A stretch of DNA of 64,000 nucleotides from Ensifer sesbaniae (GTDB lineage Bacteria; Pseudomonadota; Alphaproteobacteria; Rhizobiales; Rhizobiaceae), in assembly GCF_013283665.1 (NCBI RefSeq), contig NZ_JABEKU010000001.1, forward strand, positions 2,108,001-2,172,000, read 5' to 3'. Positions 10,359-19,827 of this stretch are shown here, in pieces; the first letter of the stretch is position 1, and every line of letters begins with the position of its first letter. The notes beneath the pieces are model-generated. The model saw only the letters and a list, made by a program, of their open reading frames with translations. It was not told the DNA's origin and did not search any database. The position numbers and the translations under genes are program-made.

Positions 10359-12983
10359 TCAGGAGTCCAGCATCTCGCGCACCGCGACCGCAAGCTGCTT
10401 CAGCGAGAACGGCTTCGGCAGGAATCCGAACTTCGCATCCGCCGGCAGGTTGCGGGCAAAGGCGTCCTCGGCATAGCCGGAGACGAAGATGAACTTCAGG
10501 TCCGGATACTTCTTTCTGAGTTCGCTCAGAAGCGTCGGCCCATCCATCTCCGGCATCACCACGTCGGAAACGACGATGTCGACCGCACCGTTGAGCTCAT
10601 CCATGATATCGAGAGCCTCGACGCCGGAGCCGGCCTCGTAGACCGTGTAGCCGCGCGTTTCCAGCATGCGCTTGCCGCCGCGGCGCACCGCCTCCTCGTC
10701 CTCGACGAGCAGGACGACGGCTGAATCGCCCGTGAGATCGGCCGGCTCCTCGGCTTTTGCCGTCGGTGTCGCAACCGCCTGCGCCGCCGGCGCTGGCGCG
10801 GCCTGCGCCGCTGCGGTCGCCGCCTCGGTCTCTCCGACCGCTGCCGGCGCCTCGACGTAGCGCGGCAGCAGGATGCGGAAGGTGGTGCCTTTGCCGACTT
10901 CCGATTCCGGATAGATGTAGCCGCCCGACTGCTTGACGATGCCATAGACCATCGACAGGCCGAGACCCGTGCCCTTGCCGACTTCCTTGGTGGTGAAGAA
11001 CGGCTCGAAGATCTTGTCGAGAATCTCCGGCGGGATGCCGGTCCCCTGGTCGGCGACCTCGACCATCACGAAATCTTCGTCCGGCAACTCGCGTCGTCCG
11101 AACGCCGCAACCTCGGCGGCAGGCAGGTTGCGGGTGCGAAGCGTGATCGTGCCGCCCTCGGGCATTGCGTCGCGGGCATTGACCGCCAAGTTCAAAAGCA
11201 CCTGTTCGAACTGGCCGAGATCGGTCCTGACCGGCCAGAGATCGCGGCCGTACTCCACCTCGACCTTGACGTTGGTTCCAGTCATGCGGTCGACCAGCAT
11301 GCGCAGGTCGCCGATGACGTCGGTCATGTTGAGCACCGTCGGCCGCATCGTCTGCTTGCGCGAGAAGGCGAGCAGCTGCCGCACGAGAACCGCGGCGCGG
11401 TTGGCATTGCGCTTGATCTCCATGAGATCGGCAAAGCTCGGATCTGCCGGACGGGCCGACAGAAGCAGGTGGTCGGACGAGAGCAGGATCGCCGTCAGCA
11501 CGTTGTTGAAATCGTGCGCGATGCCGCCGGCGAGCGTGCCCACGGCGTTCATCTTCTGGGTCTGCGCCATCTGGTTCTCGAGCGCCTTCTGCTCGGTGAT
11601 TTCAAGCGCATAGATGATCGCCGCTTCCTCCGGCGACTGATCGCTCTGGTCGATCACGGCATTGACGTAGAAGCGGAAGTGACGCTCTCCGTCCGTCGGG
11701 TGCAGCGCATCGATCGGCGCGATGTCGCCCTGCCGATCCTTCGCGGCTGCCAGCGCCTCGTGCAGGCGACCCTTCTCGTTCTCGTGCACCACGGCCTCGA
11801 TCAGCGCTCCGCGCTCGACGTCGTCCTGCGAGACGAGGCCGGAGAAGAGCTTCAGGAACGGCGCATTGGTGCGCAGGATCCGGCCATTGCCGTCGACGGA
11901 GGCGATCGCCATCGGCGTGTTGTTGAAGAAGCGGGTGAAGCGCATGGCCGCGCTGGACGCCGATTGCTCGCTGTCCTCGCCGCCTTCGCGCGACATCACG
12001 ATGGTGCGGCTTTCGCCAGGCGCGCCGTCGCGCGTCGAGGAGACGCGGTGGATCATGCGCACCGGCAGGCTCTGCCCGTTCATCTTGCGCAGATCGAGGT
12101 CGAGCATCTTCGTCTTCTTCAGGCCGGGCTCGGCCTGTACGGCCTGGACGAGCGTCAGCCCCTCGCCGGCCACCAGGTCGCCGATGCTGATCGAGCCCGG
12201 CTGGAACTTGGTCAGGTCGATACCGAGCCAATCGGCCAACGTGGCATTGATGTAGAAGATCTCGCCCTTGCGCCCGGCGGAGAAGAAGCCGGCCGGCGCG
12301 TGGTCGAGATAATCGATCGCGTTCTGCAATTCCTTGAAGAAGCGCTCCTGATCGTCGCGCTCAGCGGTGATGTCGGCGATCTGCCAGAGATAGAGCGGAT
12401 TGCGTGCGTTATCTTCGAGCGGCAGCACCCGCGCCTTCAAGCGGAACCAATGGGCACCGGAACCGCTGGAGGTGGTGGTCGCCAGCGGCTTCAGCAGGCG
12501 AAATTCCTCATGCCCCTGCTTGCCCTCGTGCAGACCGTTGGTCAGCCGGTAGATCGCCTCCGTCGCCTCGCGGTTGCGCGACAGGATGGTTTCGAGCGAC
12601 TGGATGCCGGCTGCACTCTTGGCGCCTGTCAGAGCGCCGTAGGCGGCGTTGGCATAGATGATCCGGCCCTTGCGATCGGTGACGATGGTGCCGTCCTCAT
12701 GCGCGTCGAGAAAAGCGCGCGCCAGTTCGTCCGGGCGCGACTGCGGCATGACCTCGATGAAACCGATCACGGAGGAGACGAGGAAGAAGATGCCGACCAT
12801 GGCAAGAACGCCGAGGATGCCGAGAACGATCTCGTTGTCCATCTCGTTCTTGAAGATCACGAAGGCGATGGCCGATACGGTGAGGACGATCGCGAGCAGA
12901 ACGATCCGCAGCACGGTGCCCGGCCTGACGCCACGGTCAACAACCGGCATCTGGTAGTCGCCTGACTGCCGCAATTTCGTCAT
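10359..12983 (-). CDS. cckA: Hybrid histidine kinase CckA
   Basis: 874 residues. Two transmembrane helices sit near residues 24-45 and 53-75. Tandem PAS domains follow, then a HisKA domain with the phosphorylated His in [15 protein letters not shown] (about residue 490). The ATPase has [14 protein letters not shown] and [13 protein letters not shown], and after an Ala/Pro-rich linker a receiver domain has its Asp in [11 protein letters not shown]. CckA is the bifunctional kinase/phosphatase that passes phosphate through ChpT to CtrA and CpdR, controlling the alphaproteobacterial cell cycle. The ATG follows an AGAGGA site. It stands alone, divergent from the FliO-like gene. Confidence 0.95.
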   Translation of the reverse strand: MTKLRQSGDYQMPVVDRGVRPGTVLRIVLLAIVLTVSAIAFVIFKNEMDNEIVLGILGVLAMVGIFFLVSSVIGFIEVMPQSRPDELARAFLDAHEDGTIVTDRKGRIIYANAAYGALTGAKSAAGIQSLETILSRNREATEAIYRLTNGLHEGKQGHEEFRLLKPLATTTSSGSGAHWFRLKARVLPLEDNARNPLYLWQIADITAERDDQERFFKELQNAIDYLDHAPAGFFSAGRKGEIFYINATLADWLGIDLTKFQPGSISIGDLVAGEGLTLVQAVQAEPGLKKTKMLDLDLRKMNGQSLPVRMIHRVSSTRDGAPGESRTIVMSREGGEDSEQSASSAAMRFTRFFNNTPMAIASVDGNGRILRTNAPFLKLFSGLVSQDDVERGALIEAVVHENEKGRLHEALAAAKDRQGDIAPIDALHPTDGERHFRFYVNAVIDQSDQSPEEAAIIYALEITEQKALENQMAQTQKMNAVGTLAGGIAHDFNNVLTAILLSSDHLLLSARPADPSFADLMEIKRNANRAAVLVRQLLAFSRKQTMRPTVLNMTDVIGDLRMLVDRMTGTNVKVEVEYGRDLWPVRTDLGQFEQVLLNLAVNARDAMPEGGTITLRTRNLPAAEVAAFGRRELPDEDFVMVEVADQGTGIPPEILDKIFEPFFTTKEVGKGTGLGLSMVYGIVKQSGGYIYPESEVGKGTTFRILLPRYVEAPAAVGETEAATAAAQAAPAPAAQAVATPTAKAEEPADLTGDSAVVLLVEDEEAVRRGGKRMLETRGYTVYEAGSGVEALDIMDELNGAVDIVVSDVVMPEMDGPTLLSELRKKYPDLKFIFVSGYAEDAFARNLPADAKFGFLPKPFSLKQLAVAVREMLDS

Positions 12984-13251
12984 CGGGTCCTCTTATGCGG
13001 CCGGCGCCGCGCGCGGGCGCGGCCCAGCCCTTCCGGCCGGCATCCGCAAGATCCGCCGGGCGAAATCGGCCATTCCCGACACGCCCTCGATCACTCGGAC
13101 AAGAATCATCTTTAACAATCAGAGATAACAGCAAAAAGCACCTCGGCGGAAGCATTGCGGCCAATTCACAGGGAATGTCGGCGAAGTCCTTGTCCGAGCC
13201 CGAAAAAAGCCGTCAAATACTGGCACTCGAAAGGCAGAAGGAGTTCAGTCC

Positions 13252-14238
13252 ATGATGGAAACGATCATCGCCGACAACGGCAGCCGGTTCGTCATCGCCG
13301 CCGCGGCCGTCGCGATCGGGCTTCTCTGCCTCGTGGTCGTCCTCTGGATCATGCGCAACCGCCCCTCCTCGCCCTTCATTCGCGGCGGCAAGAACCGCCA
13401 GCCCCGGCTTGCCGTGCTCGACGCCGCCGCCGTCGACACCCGCCGCCGTCTGGTCCTCGTGCGCCGCGACGATGTCGAACACCTGATCATGATCGGTGGT
13501 CCGACGGATATCGTCATCGAGAGCCGGATCGGGAGCGCCGAAGAGCGTGCGCCCATTGCAGAACGCAAAATTGCGGAGCCGAAGGGAGTGGAGAGTCGAC
13601 CGGAAGCCAGGGAGCTTCCGCAGCAAACGGCACCTTCGCTTCAATCCGAACCCGTCGCCGCGGCCACGCCGGTGCAGCCCGTTGCCCGACCGCAGGAGCA
13701 GCAACCGGCCACCCGTGTCGAGCCGGCCGCGCCGCCACGCATCGTCGCCGAGCAGCGTCCGCTGGCGGCCCCCGGGTTGACAGCCGAACAGCGTCCGCTT
13801 GTCCGTCCGTCCGTGCAGCCGGCTCAGGAGAGCCCGGCCGCGGCGGCCGCTTCGGCACCCCAGGCAAACTTCGACGTATCCCTGGACAGGCCCATTGCAG
13901 CGGCCCAGCAGGTCCCGCCGCAGCCAATCCCGTCGCAGCCGGTGCAGGTGCAGCGCCCAGCCCCCTCCGTCCAACAGCCGCAGCCGGCGCCGACGGCCGG
14001 CCTCACGGACTTCGAGCGCCTGCTTGATGCGGAGATCAGCGGCGACCTCCAGCGCCTTGGCCAGGGCCCGGCTGCCGCCTTGGGCATGGTCGCCCCGGAG
14101 AGCCGCTCCCTGACGCCATCCGGCCGGCAGGAGCCGACGCTTGGCACGCCCGGTGCCGACGCCGGCCGCAGGGAACCGACCATCGAAGAAGAGATGAACC
14201 GCATGCTGGCCGATATCTCCGCCGGCCGGAAACCGTAG
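13252..14238 (+). CDS. FliO-domain-like membrane protein
   Basis: 328 residues. One transmembrane helix at about 13-34 is followed by the FliO-type segment (LAVLDAAAVDTRRRLVLVRR and EHLIMIGGPTDIVIE, about residues 48-90). A long Pro/Gln/Ala-rich stretch runs to about 245, and a short conserved-looking tail ends with EEEMNRMLADISAGRKP. FliO supports assembly of the flagellar export gate, but no flagellar genes are near, so a general membrane role is equally possible. AAGGAG precedes the start; ATGs at 13252 and 13255 are both usable. Confidence 0.75.
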   Translation: MMETIIADNGSRFVIAAAAVAIGLLCLVVVLWIMRNRPSSPFIRGGKNRQPRLAVLDAAAVDTRRRLVLVRRDDVEHLIMIGGPTDIVIESRIGSAEERAPIAERKIAEPKGVESRPEARELPQQTAPSLQSEPVAAATPVQPVARPQEQQPATRVEPAAPPRIVAEQRPLAAPGLTAEQRPLVRPSVQPAQESPAAAAASAPQANFDVSLDRPIAAAQQVPPQPIPSQPVQVQRPAPSVQQPQPAPTAGLTDFERLLDAEISGDLQRLGQGPAAALGMVAPESRSLTPSGRQEPTLGTPGADAGRREPTIEEEMNRMLADISAGRKP

Positions 14239-14311
14239 CTTTCGCTCTCAGGGGTGACGCCGTTCGACATCGCGCGAAAACGTCCGCCCCTGGCATGCTT
14301 TCGGACCAAAT

Positions 14312-14342
14312 AAAAAGGCGCGGTTTGACCCGCGCCTTTTTT
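14312..14342. terminator. Bidirectional terminator between the FliO-like gene and dksA
   Basis: GGCGCGG and CCGCGCC pair around TTTGAC. An A run precedes and a T run follows, so it serves both converging genes. Confidence 0.88.
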
Positions 14343-14367
14343 CAGACAGTTCCGAAAGCCGGATATC

Positions 14368-14787
14368 TTATTCGTCCCGGTAGACCTTTTCCCGACGCTC
14401 GTGGCGCTCCTGCGCCTCGATCGACAGGGTTGCGATTGGGCGTGCATCCAGCCGCTTCAGGCCGATCGGCTCACCGGTTTCCTCGCAATAGCCATAGGTG
14501 CCTTCGTCGAGCCGTTGCAGCGCCGCATCGATCTTGGAGATCAGCTTGCGCTGGCGGTCACGGGCCCTGAGCTCAATTGCCCGATCTGTTTCGGAAGAAG
14601 CTCTGTCTGCGAGATCGGGATGATTGGCGCTCTCCTCCGCCAAGTGATCCAGTGTCTCGCGTGCCTCGCGAAGGATGTCGTTTTTCCAAGCGTTCAACTT
14701 GGCCCGGAAATACGCCCGGTGATTGGCATTCATGAATTCCTCGTCCTCCGAGAGGACAAAGGTACTAAGATCGATCTTCTCACTCAA
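14368..14787 (-). CDS. dksA: DksA-family RNA polymerase-binding regulator, zinc-finger cysteines mostly lost
   Basis: 139 residues. The coiled-coil tip keeps the acidic DxxDxA (Asp58, Asp61, Ala63), the part that reaches into the polymerase channel with ppGpp. Of the four zinc-finger cysteines only Cys101 remains; the other positions are Thr104, Ser122 and Ala125. The start is TTG at 14787, with AGGAGA 6 bases before it. This gives MSEKIDLSTF, the N-terminus I know from rhizobial DksA. An in-frame ATG at 14850 would add 21 unlikely residues. Cysteine-poor DksA is known in other alphaproteobacteria and can work without zinc. Confidence 0.93.
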   Translation of the reverse strand: MSEKIDLSTFVLSEDEEFMNANHRAYFRAKLNAWKNDILREARETLDHLAEESANHPDLADRASSETDRAIELRARDRQRKLISKIDAALQRLDEGTYGYCEETGEPIGLKRLDARPIATLSIEAQERHERREKVYRDE

Positions 14788-14793
14788 CGCGAT

Positions 14794-14799
14794 TCTCCT
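14794..14799 (-). promoter_or_regulatory. Ribosome-binding site that decides the dksA TTG start
   Basis: AGGAGA on the minus strand, 6 bases before TTG at 14787. No comparable site precedes the in-frame ATG farther upstream. Confidence 0.7.
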
Positions 14800-15222
14800 G
14801 AAGAACATCTCATTGCGGCGGTGTATAGACCTATGGAAGCCGTGATTCAAGCCTCGGAACAGACACTCAACGGTATTTTAATATTGCTCGCGATTCAGGC
14901 TAACTGACGAATATTTCATCAAAATTACACATTGGAACTTGATTTCCTGCTTGCGCGCACCGTTGCGTTCGGCGGACCTCGCTGAAAAGTGAGACTGATG
15001 TGTTTGCGTCATTGGATCGTCTGATCGCGACCGCGGCAAAGCGCAGCAGCGCGCCGATCCCCGGAAAAAAGCGGCCGGCAGCTTGATCTTTGCGATCCCT
15101 GCGGGAAAAGGTGAAGGTCGGCCGGACGACGCGAAAGCTGCCCAGCCAACCACATTCGACCCCTGTCGCTACAATTCGACCCCTGTCGCTACAAGCAGCA
15201 GGCAGCCACCGGAACCCGCTCG
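14800..15222. other. Intergenic region between divergent dksA and the SixA-type gene
   Basis: About 420 bases with promoters expected for both directions. It is partly A/T-rich near 14870-14940 and holds the 20-bp tandem duplication at 15154-15193. No gene was recognised. Confidence 0.6.
15154..15193 (+). repeat. Exact 20-bp tandem duplication
   Basis: ATTCGACCCCTGTCGCTACA occurs twice head to tail, 30 bp before the SixA-type gene. Only two copies are present, consistent with a replication-slippage duplication in the leader. Confidence 0.9.
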
Positions 15223-15741
15223 ATGCAAGACAGCGCCCCCAAGGTCCTTCGCCTCTACCTGCTGCGACACGCGCGCTCCGGCTGGGCTTTGCCCGGGCAA
15301 CGGGACTTCGACCGGGCGCTGGACGATGTCGGCTACGTCGATGCGGAACGGCTCGCACAGATTGCCGCCGACCGGGGTATCCGCCCTGAACGTATCCTCT
15401 GCTCCACGGCCGTGCGCTGCCGCGAGACCGCCGAACCGTTCTTTCGCACCGTCAGCGAAAACCTCGATATCCGCTATATCGACGCGCTCTATTCGGGTCC
15501 GATGAGCGTCTATTTCGATCTCATCGACGCTCATCGGCATCTGAATTCCCTGATGCTCGTGGGGCACAATCCGATGATCGAGCAATTGCTTCACCGCCTG
15601 ATCGGCGACGACGCCGCGCATGAGGCAATGCCCCATGGCTATCCGCCGGCGGGGCTCTCGATCCTCGATCTGCCGGCAGTCGCGCCGGAAGACGGCATTG
15701 AGACCGCGACACTGGTCTCGATCCTGCTACCGAACCAATAG
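15223..15741 (+). CDS. SixA-type histidine phosphatase
   Basis: 172 residues of the histidine phosphatase (phosphoglycerate mutase-like) fold. The catalytic His16 is in LLRHARSGW, and the second conserved His is in LVGHNPMIEQ. SixA proteins remove phosphate from phosphohistidine, for example on HPt domains or PTS proteins. Which protein is the substrate here is unknown; the window also encodes an HPt protein and CckA, but a link is speculation. It lies 130 bases before the ycjX-like gene on the same strand. Confidence 0.85.
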   Translation: MQDSAPKVLRLYLLRHARSGWALPGQRDFDRALDDVGYVDAERLAQIAADRGIRPERILCSTAVRCRETAEPFFRTVSENLDIRYIDALYSGPMSVYFDLIDAHRHLNSLMLVGHNPMIEQLLHRLIGDDAAHEAMPHGYPPAGLSILDLPAVAPEDGIETATLVSILLPNQ

Positions 15742-15871
15742 AAGATTTGCCACGCCTCGTTGCGGGCGGGGAAATATTGCCTATATCGCGGTGGCTGCCT
15801 GCGTGCGACAGTTCTGCCGGACGACGGCGGAAGATCGACCTTCGGACATACGCCGCAAGAAAGAGCAAGAT

Positions 15872-17368
15872 TTGGCGCCTAACCTGACCAGCTTCAAAGA
15901 CGACGCCCTGATTGCGCTCGACAATCTGGCCGACCGAGCCTCCGGCCTCGTCAACCCCTCCATCCGCCTCGGCGTCACCGGCCTGTCGCGCTCCGGCAAG
16001 ACCGTTTTCATCTCGTCGCTGGTGCACAATCTGCTGAACGGCGGACGCCTGCCAGTGTTCGAGCCGGTGCGCTCCGGGCGCGTTTCGAAGGTCAGGCTCG
16101 AGCCGCAGCCGGATGATGCCGTCCCGCGCTTCCAATACGAGGATCATATTGCCGCGCTGGTCCGCGATCGCATCTGGCCGGATTCGACCCGCGCCATTTC
16201 GCAACTGCGCATCACGCTCGACTATGAGAGCGCCAGCGGCTGGAATCGACTGTTCTCGCCGGGCCGCCTATCGCTCGATATCGTCGATTACCCCGGTGAA
16301 TGGCTGCTCGACCTGCCGCTGCTGGCGCAGGATTTCCGCACGTTCAGCAACAACGCCGTGGCGCGCGCCCGCGCCGCCAGCCGGAGCACCTTTTCGGCGG
16401 AATGGCTGACGCTGGCCTCTTCCGCAGGGTCGACGGCCATTGCCGACGAGGCGAGCGCCCGCCGGCTTGCCGAGAGCTTCACCGGCTATCTCAGGGCCTG
16501 CAAGGCGGACGAACGGTCCCCCTCGACCCTGCCACCTGGTCGTTTCCTCATGCCGGGCGATCTCGAAGGGTCGCCGGCGCTCACCTTCTCGCCACTTCCC
16601 GATCTTCCCGACGGACGCGCGCCCAAGGGTTCGCTCTGGGCGATGATGGAGCGGCGCTACGAGGCCTACAAGAAACACGTGGTCAGCCCGTTCTTCCGCG
16701 AGCACTTCGCACGGCTCGACCGCCAGATCGTGCTGGTCGACGCGCTGCAGGCAATCAACAACGGCCCGGAGGCGCTGCTCGATCTCGAACAGGCGCTGGC
16801 CGACGTGCTCGCCTGCTTCCGCCCGGGGACCAACAACTGGCTCTCGTCTTTCCTGACGCGCCGGATCGACAAGGTGCTGATCGCCGCAACCAAGGCGGAT
16901 CATCTCCACCACGAAAGCCACGACCGTCTGGAGCGCATCGCCGCGCGCCTGGTCGATCGCGCGGCCGAGAGCATCGGCATGAGTGGCGCCGGCCTCGAGG
17001 TCATGGCGCTCGCCTCGGTCAGGGCGACCCGGGAAGCAACCGTCAACCACGACGGCCATACGCTGCCGGTCATCGTCGGCACGCCGATCGCCGGTGAGAA
17101 GATCAACGGCGAAATCTTTGACGGCGAAAAGAAAACTGCGATATTTCCCGGTGACTTGCCGGAAGATCCTGAAGTGCTGTTCAAAGCAATCGAGATGCAG
17201 TCGGGCGGGACTACCTTCGTCGAAAGCGCCCACCCGCTGCCGGAGCTCAGCTTCGTTCGCTTCCGTCCGCCGCATCTCGAAGAAACCAGTGGCGGCTTAA
17301 AGCTGTCGGTACCGCATATCCGCCTCGACCGGGCCATGCAATTTCTGTTCGGAGACCGGCTCGCATGA
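15872..17368 (+). CDS. YcjX-family P-loop protein (DUF463)
   Basis: About 498 residues, the family length. Walker A is GLSRSGKT at residues 37-44 (ending TVFISSLVHNLL). The DYPGEWLLDLPLL segment acts as the G3/Walker B-like region, and AATKADHLH is a TKxD specificity motif. These GTPase-like proteins are linked to stress and membrane functions in proteobacteria; their role is not settled. The chosen start is TTG at 15872 (MAPNLTSFKDD), after an AAGAAAGAG stretch. Upstream GTG codons are possible. The stop overlaps the next gene by four bases (ATGA), showing translational coupling. Confidence 0.85.
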   Translation: MAPNLTSFKDDALIALDNLADRASGLVNPSIRLGVTGLSRSGKTVFISSLVHNLLNGGRLPVFEPVRSGRVSKVRLEPQPDDAVPRFQYEDHIAALVRDRIWPDSTRAISQLRITLDYESASGWNRLFSPGRLSLDIVDYPGEWLLDLPLLAQDFRTFSNNAVARARAASRSTFSAEWLTLASSAGSTAIADEASARRLAESFTGYLRACKADERSPSTLPPGRFLMPGDLEGSPALTFSPLPDLPDGRAPKGSLWAMMERRYEAYKKHVVSPFFREHFARLDRQIVLVDALQAINNGPEALLDLEQALADVLACFRPGTNNWLSSFLTRRIDKVLIAATKADHLHHESHDRLERIAARLVDRAAESIGMSGAGLEVMALASVRATREATVNHDGHTLPVIVGTPIAGEKINGEIFDGEKKTAIFPGDLPEDPEVLFKAIEMQSGGTTFVESAHPLPELSFVRFRPPHLEETSGGLKLSVPHIRLDRAMQFLFGDRLA

Positions 17369-18456
17369 GTGACGATAGCAATGACCGCCGCCGCCGACCC
17401 GGTGCCTTTTCGGTTGGAGAGGAGAAGCCCGTTCAGCCCGGCCCTCAGACACGCGCGCCGCGTTCGCCCGCGAGCTTCGACGACAACGTCGTGCTGACGC
17501 CCGATGCGGAAGACCCGTTCCGCGAGACCACGCTGGTGGTCGAGGCACTGACGCTCCCGGAGGCGGCCCCGCGCAAGCGCCGTCTGTCGGTCGGCAAGAT
17601 CGCGATCGGCGCCCTCGGCATCATCCTGTCGCTTGCCGCCGGCCTGTGGGTCGACCGGCTGCTGCGCGATCTCTTCACCCGTGCTGACTGGCTTGGCTAC
17701 GCCGCCCTCGCGGTCGTCGTCATCGGCCTCCTCGCCCTATTGATCGTCGTCATCCGGGAGCTTTCCGGCATGATGCAGCTTACCGCGATCCAGAAGCTGA
17801 AAGCGGAAACGGTGACTGCGGCGACTTCCGGCAATACCAAGCTCGCACGGTCGGCGCAGACCAAGCTCGCGCATCTGCTGGCCGCCAATCCGCGAACGGC
17901 ACGCGGCCGCACGCGACTGAAGGAGACCGAGGGCGAGATCATCGATGGACCGCATCTGATCGAGCTTACCGAGCGCGAGCTCTTGAGCCCGCTCGACCGC
18001 GAGGCGCGCCGTCTCATCCTTGCCGCCTCCAAGCGCGTCTCGATCGTCACGGCGGTCAGCCCACGCGCCCTCGTCGACCTTGGATATGTGCTCTACGAAT
18101 CCGCGCGCCTGATCCGCGCCATGGCCGAGCTCTACGGCGGCCGCCCCGGCACCCTCGGCCTGCTGCGGCTGATGCGCGACGTCATCGCCCACCTTGCCGT
18201 CACCGGCTCGATCGCCGCCGGCGACAGCCTCATCCAGCAGGTGCTTGGGCACGGCCTCGCCTCGAAGCTCTCGGCGCGTCTTGGCGAAGGCGTCATCAAC
18301 GGCCTGATGACCGCGCGCATCGGCATAGCGGCCATGGATCTCTGCCGTCCCATGCCGTTCCGCGCTTTGAAACGCCCGGGTATCGGCGACTTTCTCGCCG
18401 ACTTGAGTTCCGGCGCCGGGCGCGCCGGCAGCGAAGGCGGCGATCGATTCGCTTGA
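17365..18456 (+). CDS. YcjF-family membrane protein (DUF697-like)
   Basis: 363 residues. A Pro/Arg-rich cytoplasmic N-terminus (about 70 residues) is followed by two transmembrane helices, VGKIAIGALGIILSLAAG and YAALAVVVIGLLALLIVVI. A C-terminal DUF697-like region holds LVDLGYVLYESARLIRAMAELYGG and a glycine-rich hydrophobic stretch. It overlaps the ycjX-like gene by 4 bp, the usual pairing of these families, so the two products probably work together at the inner membrane. The precise function is unknown. Confidence 0.88.
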   Translation: MSDDSNDRRRRPGAFSVGEEKPVQPGPQTRAPRSPASFDDNVVLTPDAEDPFRETTLVVEALTLPEAAPRKRRLSVGKIAIGALGIILSLAAGLWVDRLLRDLFTRADWLGYAALAVVVIGLLALLIVVIRELSGMMQLTAIQKLKAETVTAATSGNTKLARSAQTKLAHLLAANPRTARGRTRLKETEGEIIDGPHLIELTERELLSPLDREARRLILAASKRVSIVTAVSPRALVDLGYVLYESARLIRAMAELYGGRPGTLGLLRLMRDVIAHLAVTGSIAAGDSLIQQVLGHGLASKLSARLGEGVINGLMTARIGIAAMDLCRPMPFRALKRPGIGDFLADLSSGAGRAGSEGGDRFA

Positions 18457-18663
18457 ACCGCCTTCCTGGCCTTCCGCCGGAGTCCTGAAGCCGGTTTGCG
18501 GAAAACGTGCGGCGGCTGGCCTTGGTGGGCCCGAAAGCTCGGTGCATAATCGGCGTCACGGCCACAAAGTTGCCTTGATAGCCACCGTCTGGAAACGCTC
18601 CATTAACCATTTCCGCGCAAATGTGGCTTTCAGTTTCGGACGTTGACCCATCAAGGATCGTTT

Positions 18664-19215
18664 ATGTTCTCGCGCCCTTCTTTGATCGCCCGCGGCACTG
18701 CCGCCATCGCGCTTGCAGCCGCCGTCGGCGCTGCGACGCCAGCCTTTTCCGGCGTCAAGGACAAGGCCTTCTTCGAGAAGGTCGCCGGCCAGTGGAAAGG
18801 CCCGGGCGAGATCGTCGCCGGCAAATACAAGGGCACCAAGTTCACCTGCGACCTCTCGGGCGAACCGGTCGCCGGTGACGATACCGGCATCAAGCTCGAC
18901 GGTTTCTGCCGCGTCGGCGTGTTCAAGCAGCCGATGTCGGCGCTGATCACCAGCAAGGGCAACAGCTATACGGGCAAGTTTCTCGACGGCGCCGAGGGCA
19001 AGGGTCTCGATATCGTTTCCGGCAACGTCGCCAAGGACAAGGTCGTCGTCGGCATCAACCGCAAGAAGCTGAACGGCGCCATGATCGCCCGCCTTCAGGA
19101 CGACCAGACGATGAACATCACCATCTCCGTCAAGGTCGAGGAGACGATGGTCCCGGTTATCGGCGTCAGCCTCAATCGCCAGGTCGACACGATCGCTGTC
19201 GGCTCGATCAAGTAG
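18664..19215 (+). CDS. Small exported protein of unknown function
   Basis: 183 residues with a clear signal peptide (LIARGTAAIALAAAVGAATP, cleavage likely after AFS). The mature part, about 155 residues, has a beta-rich pattern (KFTCDLSGEPVAGDDTG, SLNRQVDTIAVGSIK). I do not recognise a characterised family. An ATG at 18664 follows AAGGA; a TTG at 18643 in frame is less likely. It stands alone and ends in a strong terminator, so it is probably its own transcription unit. Confidence 0.8.
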   Translation: MFSRPSLIARGTAAIALAAAVGAATPAFSGVKDKAFFEKVAGQWKGPGEIVAGKYKGTKFTCDLSGEPVAGDDTGIKLDGFCRVGVFKQPMSALITSKGNSYTGKFLDGAEGKGLDIVSGNVAKDKVVVGINRKKLNGAMIARLQDDQTMNITISVKVEETMVPVIGVSLNRQVDTIAVGSIK

Positions 19216-19235
19216 TTCCGGACACAGCCAAGCGA

Positions 19236-19266
19236 CAAAGCCCCGGTCGTCTTCGCCGGGGCTTTG
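19236..19266 (+). terminator. Terminator after the exported-protein gene
   Basis: CAAAGCCCCGG and CCGGGGCTTTG form an 11-bp stem with a 9-base loop, 21 bases after the stop codon. It also faces folK on the other strand. Confidence 0.85.
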
Positions 19267-19302
19267 CTGTTTCGGGAAAGCTCCTCGGCTGAACGGAATT
19301 GA

Positions 19303-19827
19303 TCAGGACTTGGCACGCCACCAGGTCATGTCGCCATCGGCGACCTCGATGCCGGTCACATCCGCCCCACGCAGCCAGTCGCTAACCGTGCGTCCGCGAA
19401 CCGGCATGTCGGCGGCGATATCGGCGAGCGGCTTCAGCACAAAGCCTCGGTCCGTCATCCTGGGATGCGGCAGTTCCAGTCGTGTCTCCGCCTGAGCCAC
19501 ACCTTCATAGGTCAGCACGTCGATATCCAGCGTGCGCGGTCCCCAGCGCTCGTCACGCACCCGCTTCATCGAACGCTCGATGTCGAGACAGGTGTCGAGC
19601 AAAGCCTCAGGCTCCAAAGTCGTGCCGACCGCGGCGCAGGCGTTGAAGAACCACGCCTGGTCGGTCTTGCCCCATGGCGGCGTGCGGTAGAGCCGCGAGA
19701 CGGCCTTGACGACGCAGTCGGCGCGCTGATCGAGCGCCTGAAGCGCCGCTGCCATGGCCTTGCGCGGATCCCCAAGGTTGCCGCCAAGCCCGAGTGTGGC
19801 GACCCGCCACTCGGGCTCAGACGACAT
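19303..19827 (-). CDS. folK: 2-amino-4-hydroxy-6-hydroxymethyldihydropteridine diphosphokinase
   Basis: 174 residues with the HPPK hallmarks: LGLGGNLGDP near the N-terminus, SRLYRTPPWG, the PROSITE-type RWGPRTLDIDVLTY with the metal-binding aspartates, and PHPRMTDRGFVLKPL. It moves pyrophosphate from ATP to the pterin, the step before dihydropteroate synthase. It is the last gene of folP-folB-folK and overlaps the end of folB by 11 bases. Confidence 0.97.
   Translation of the reverse strand: MSSEPEWRVATLGLGGNLGDPRKAMAAALQALDQRADCVVKAVSRLYRTPPWGKTDQAWFFNACAAVGTTLEPEALLDTCLDIERSMKRVRDERWGPRTLDIDVLTYEGVAQAETRLELPHPRMTDRGFVLKPLADIAADMPVRGRTVSDWLRGADVTGIEVADGDMTWWRAKS

Noticed and set aside
15154-15193. 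Two 20-bp repeats as a CRISPR or iteron array
   Set aside because: Only two adjacent copies with no spacer; a simple tandem duplication.
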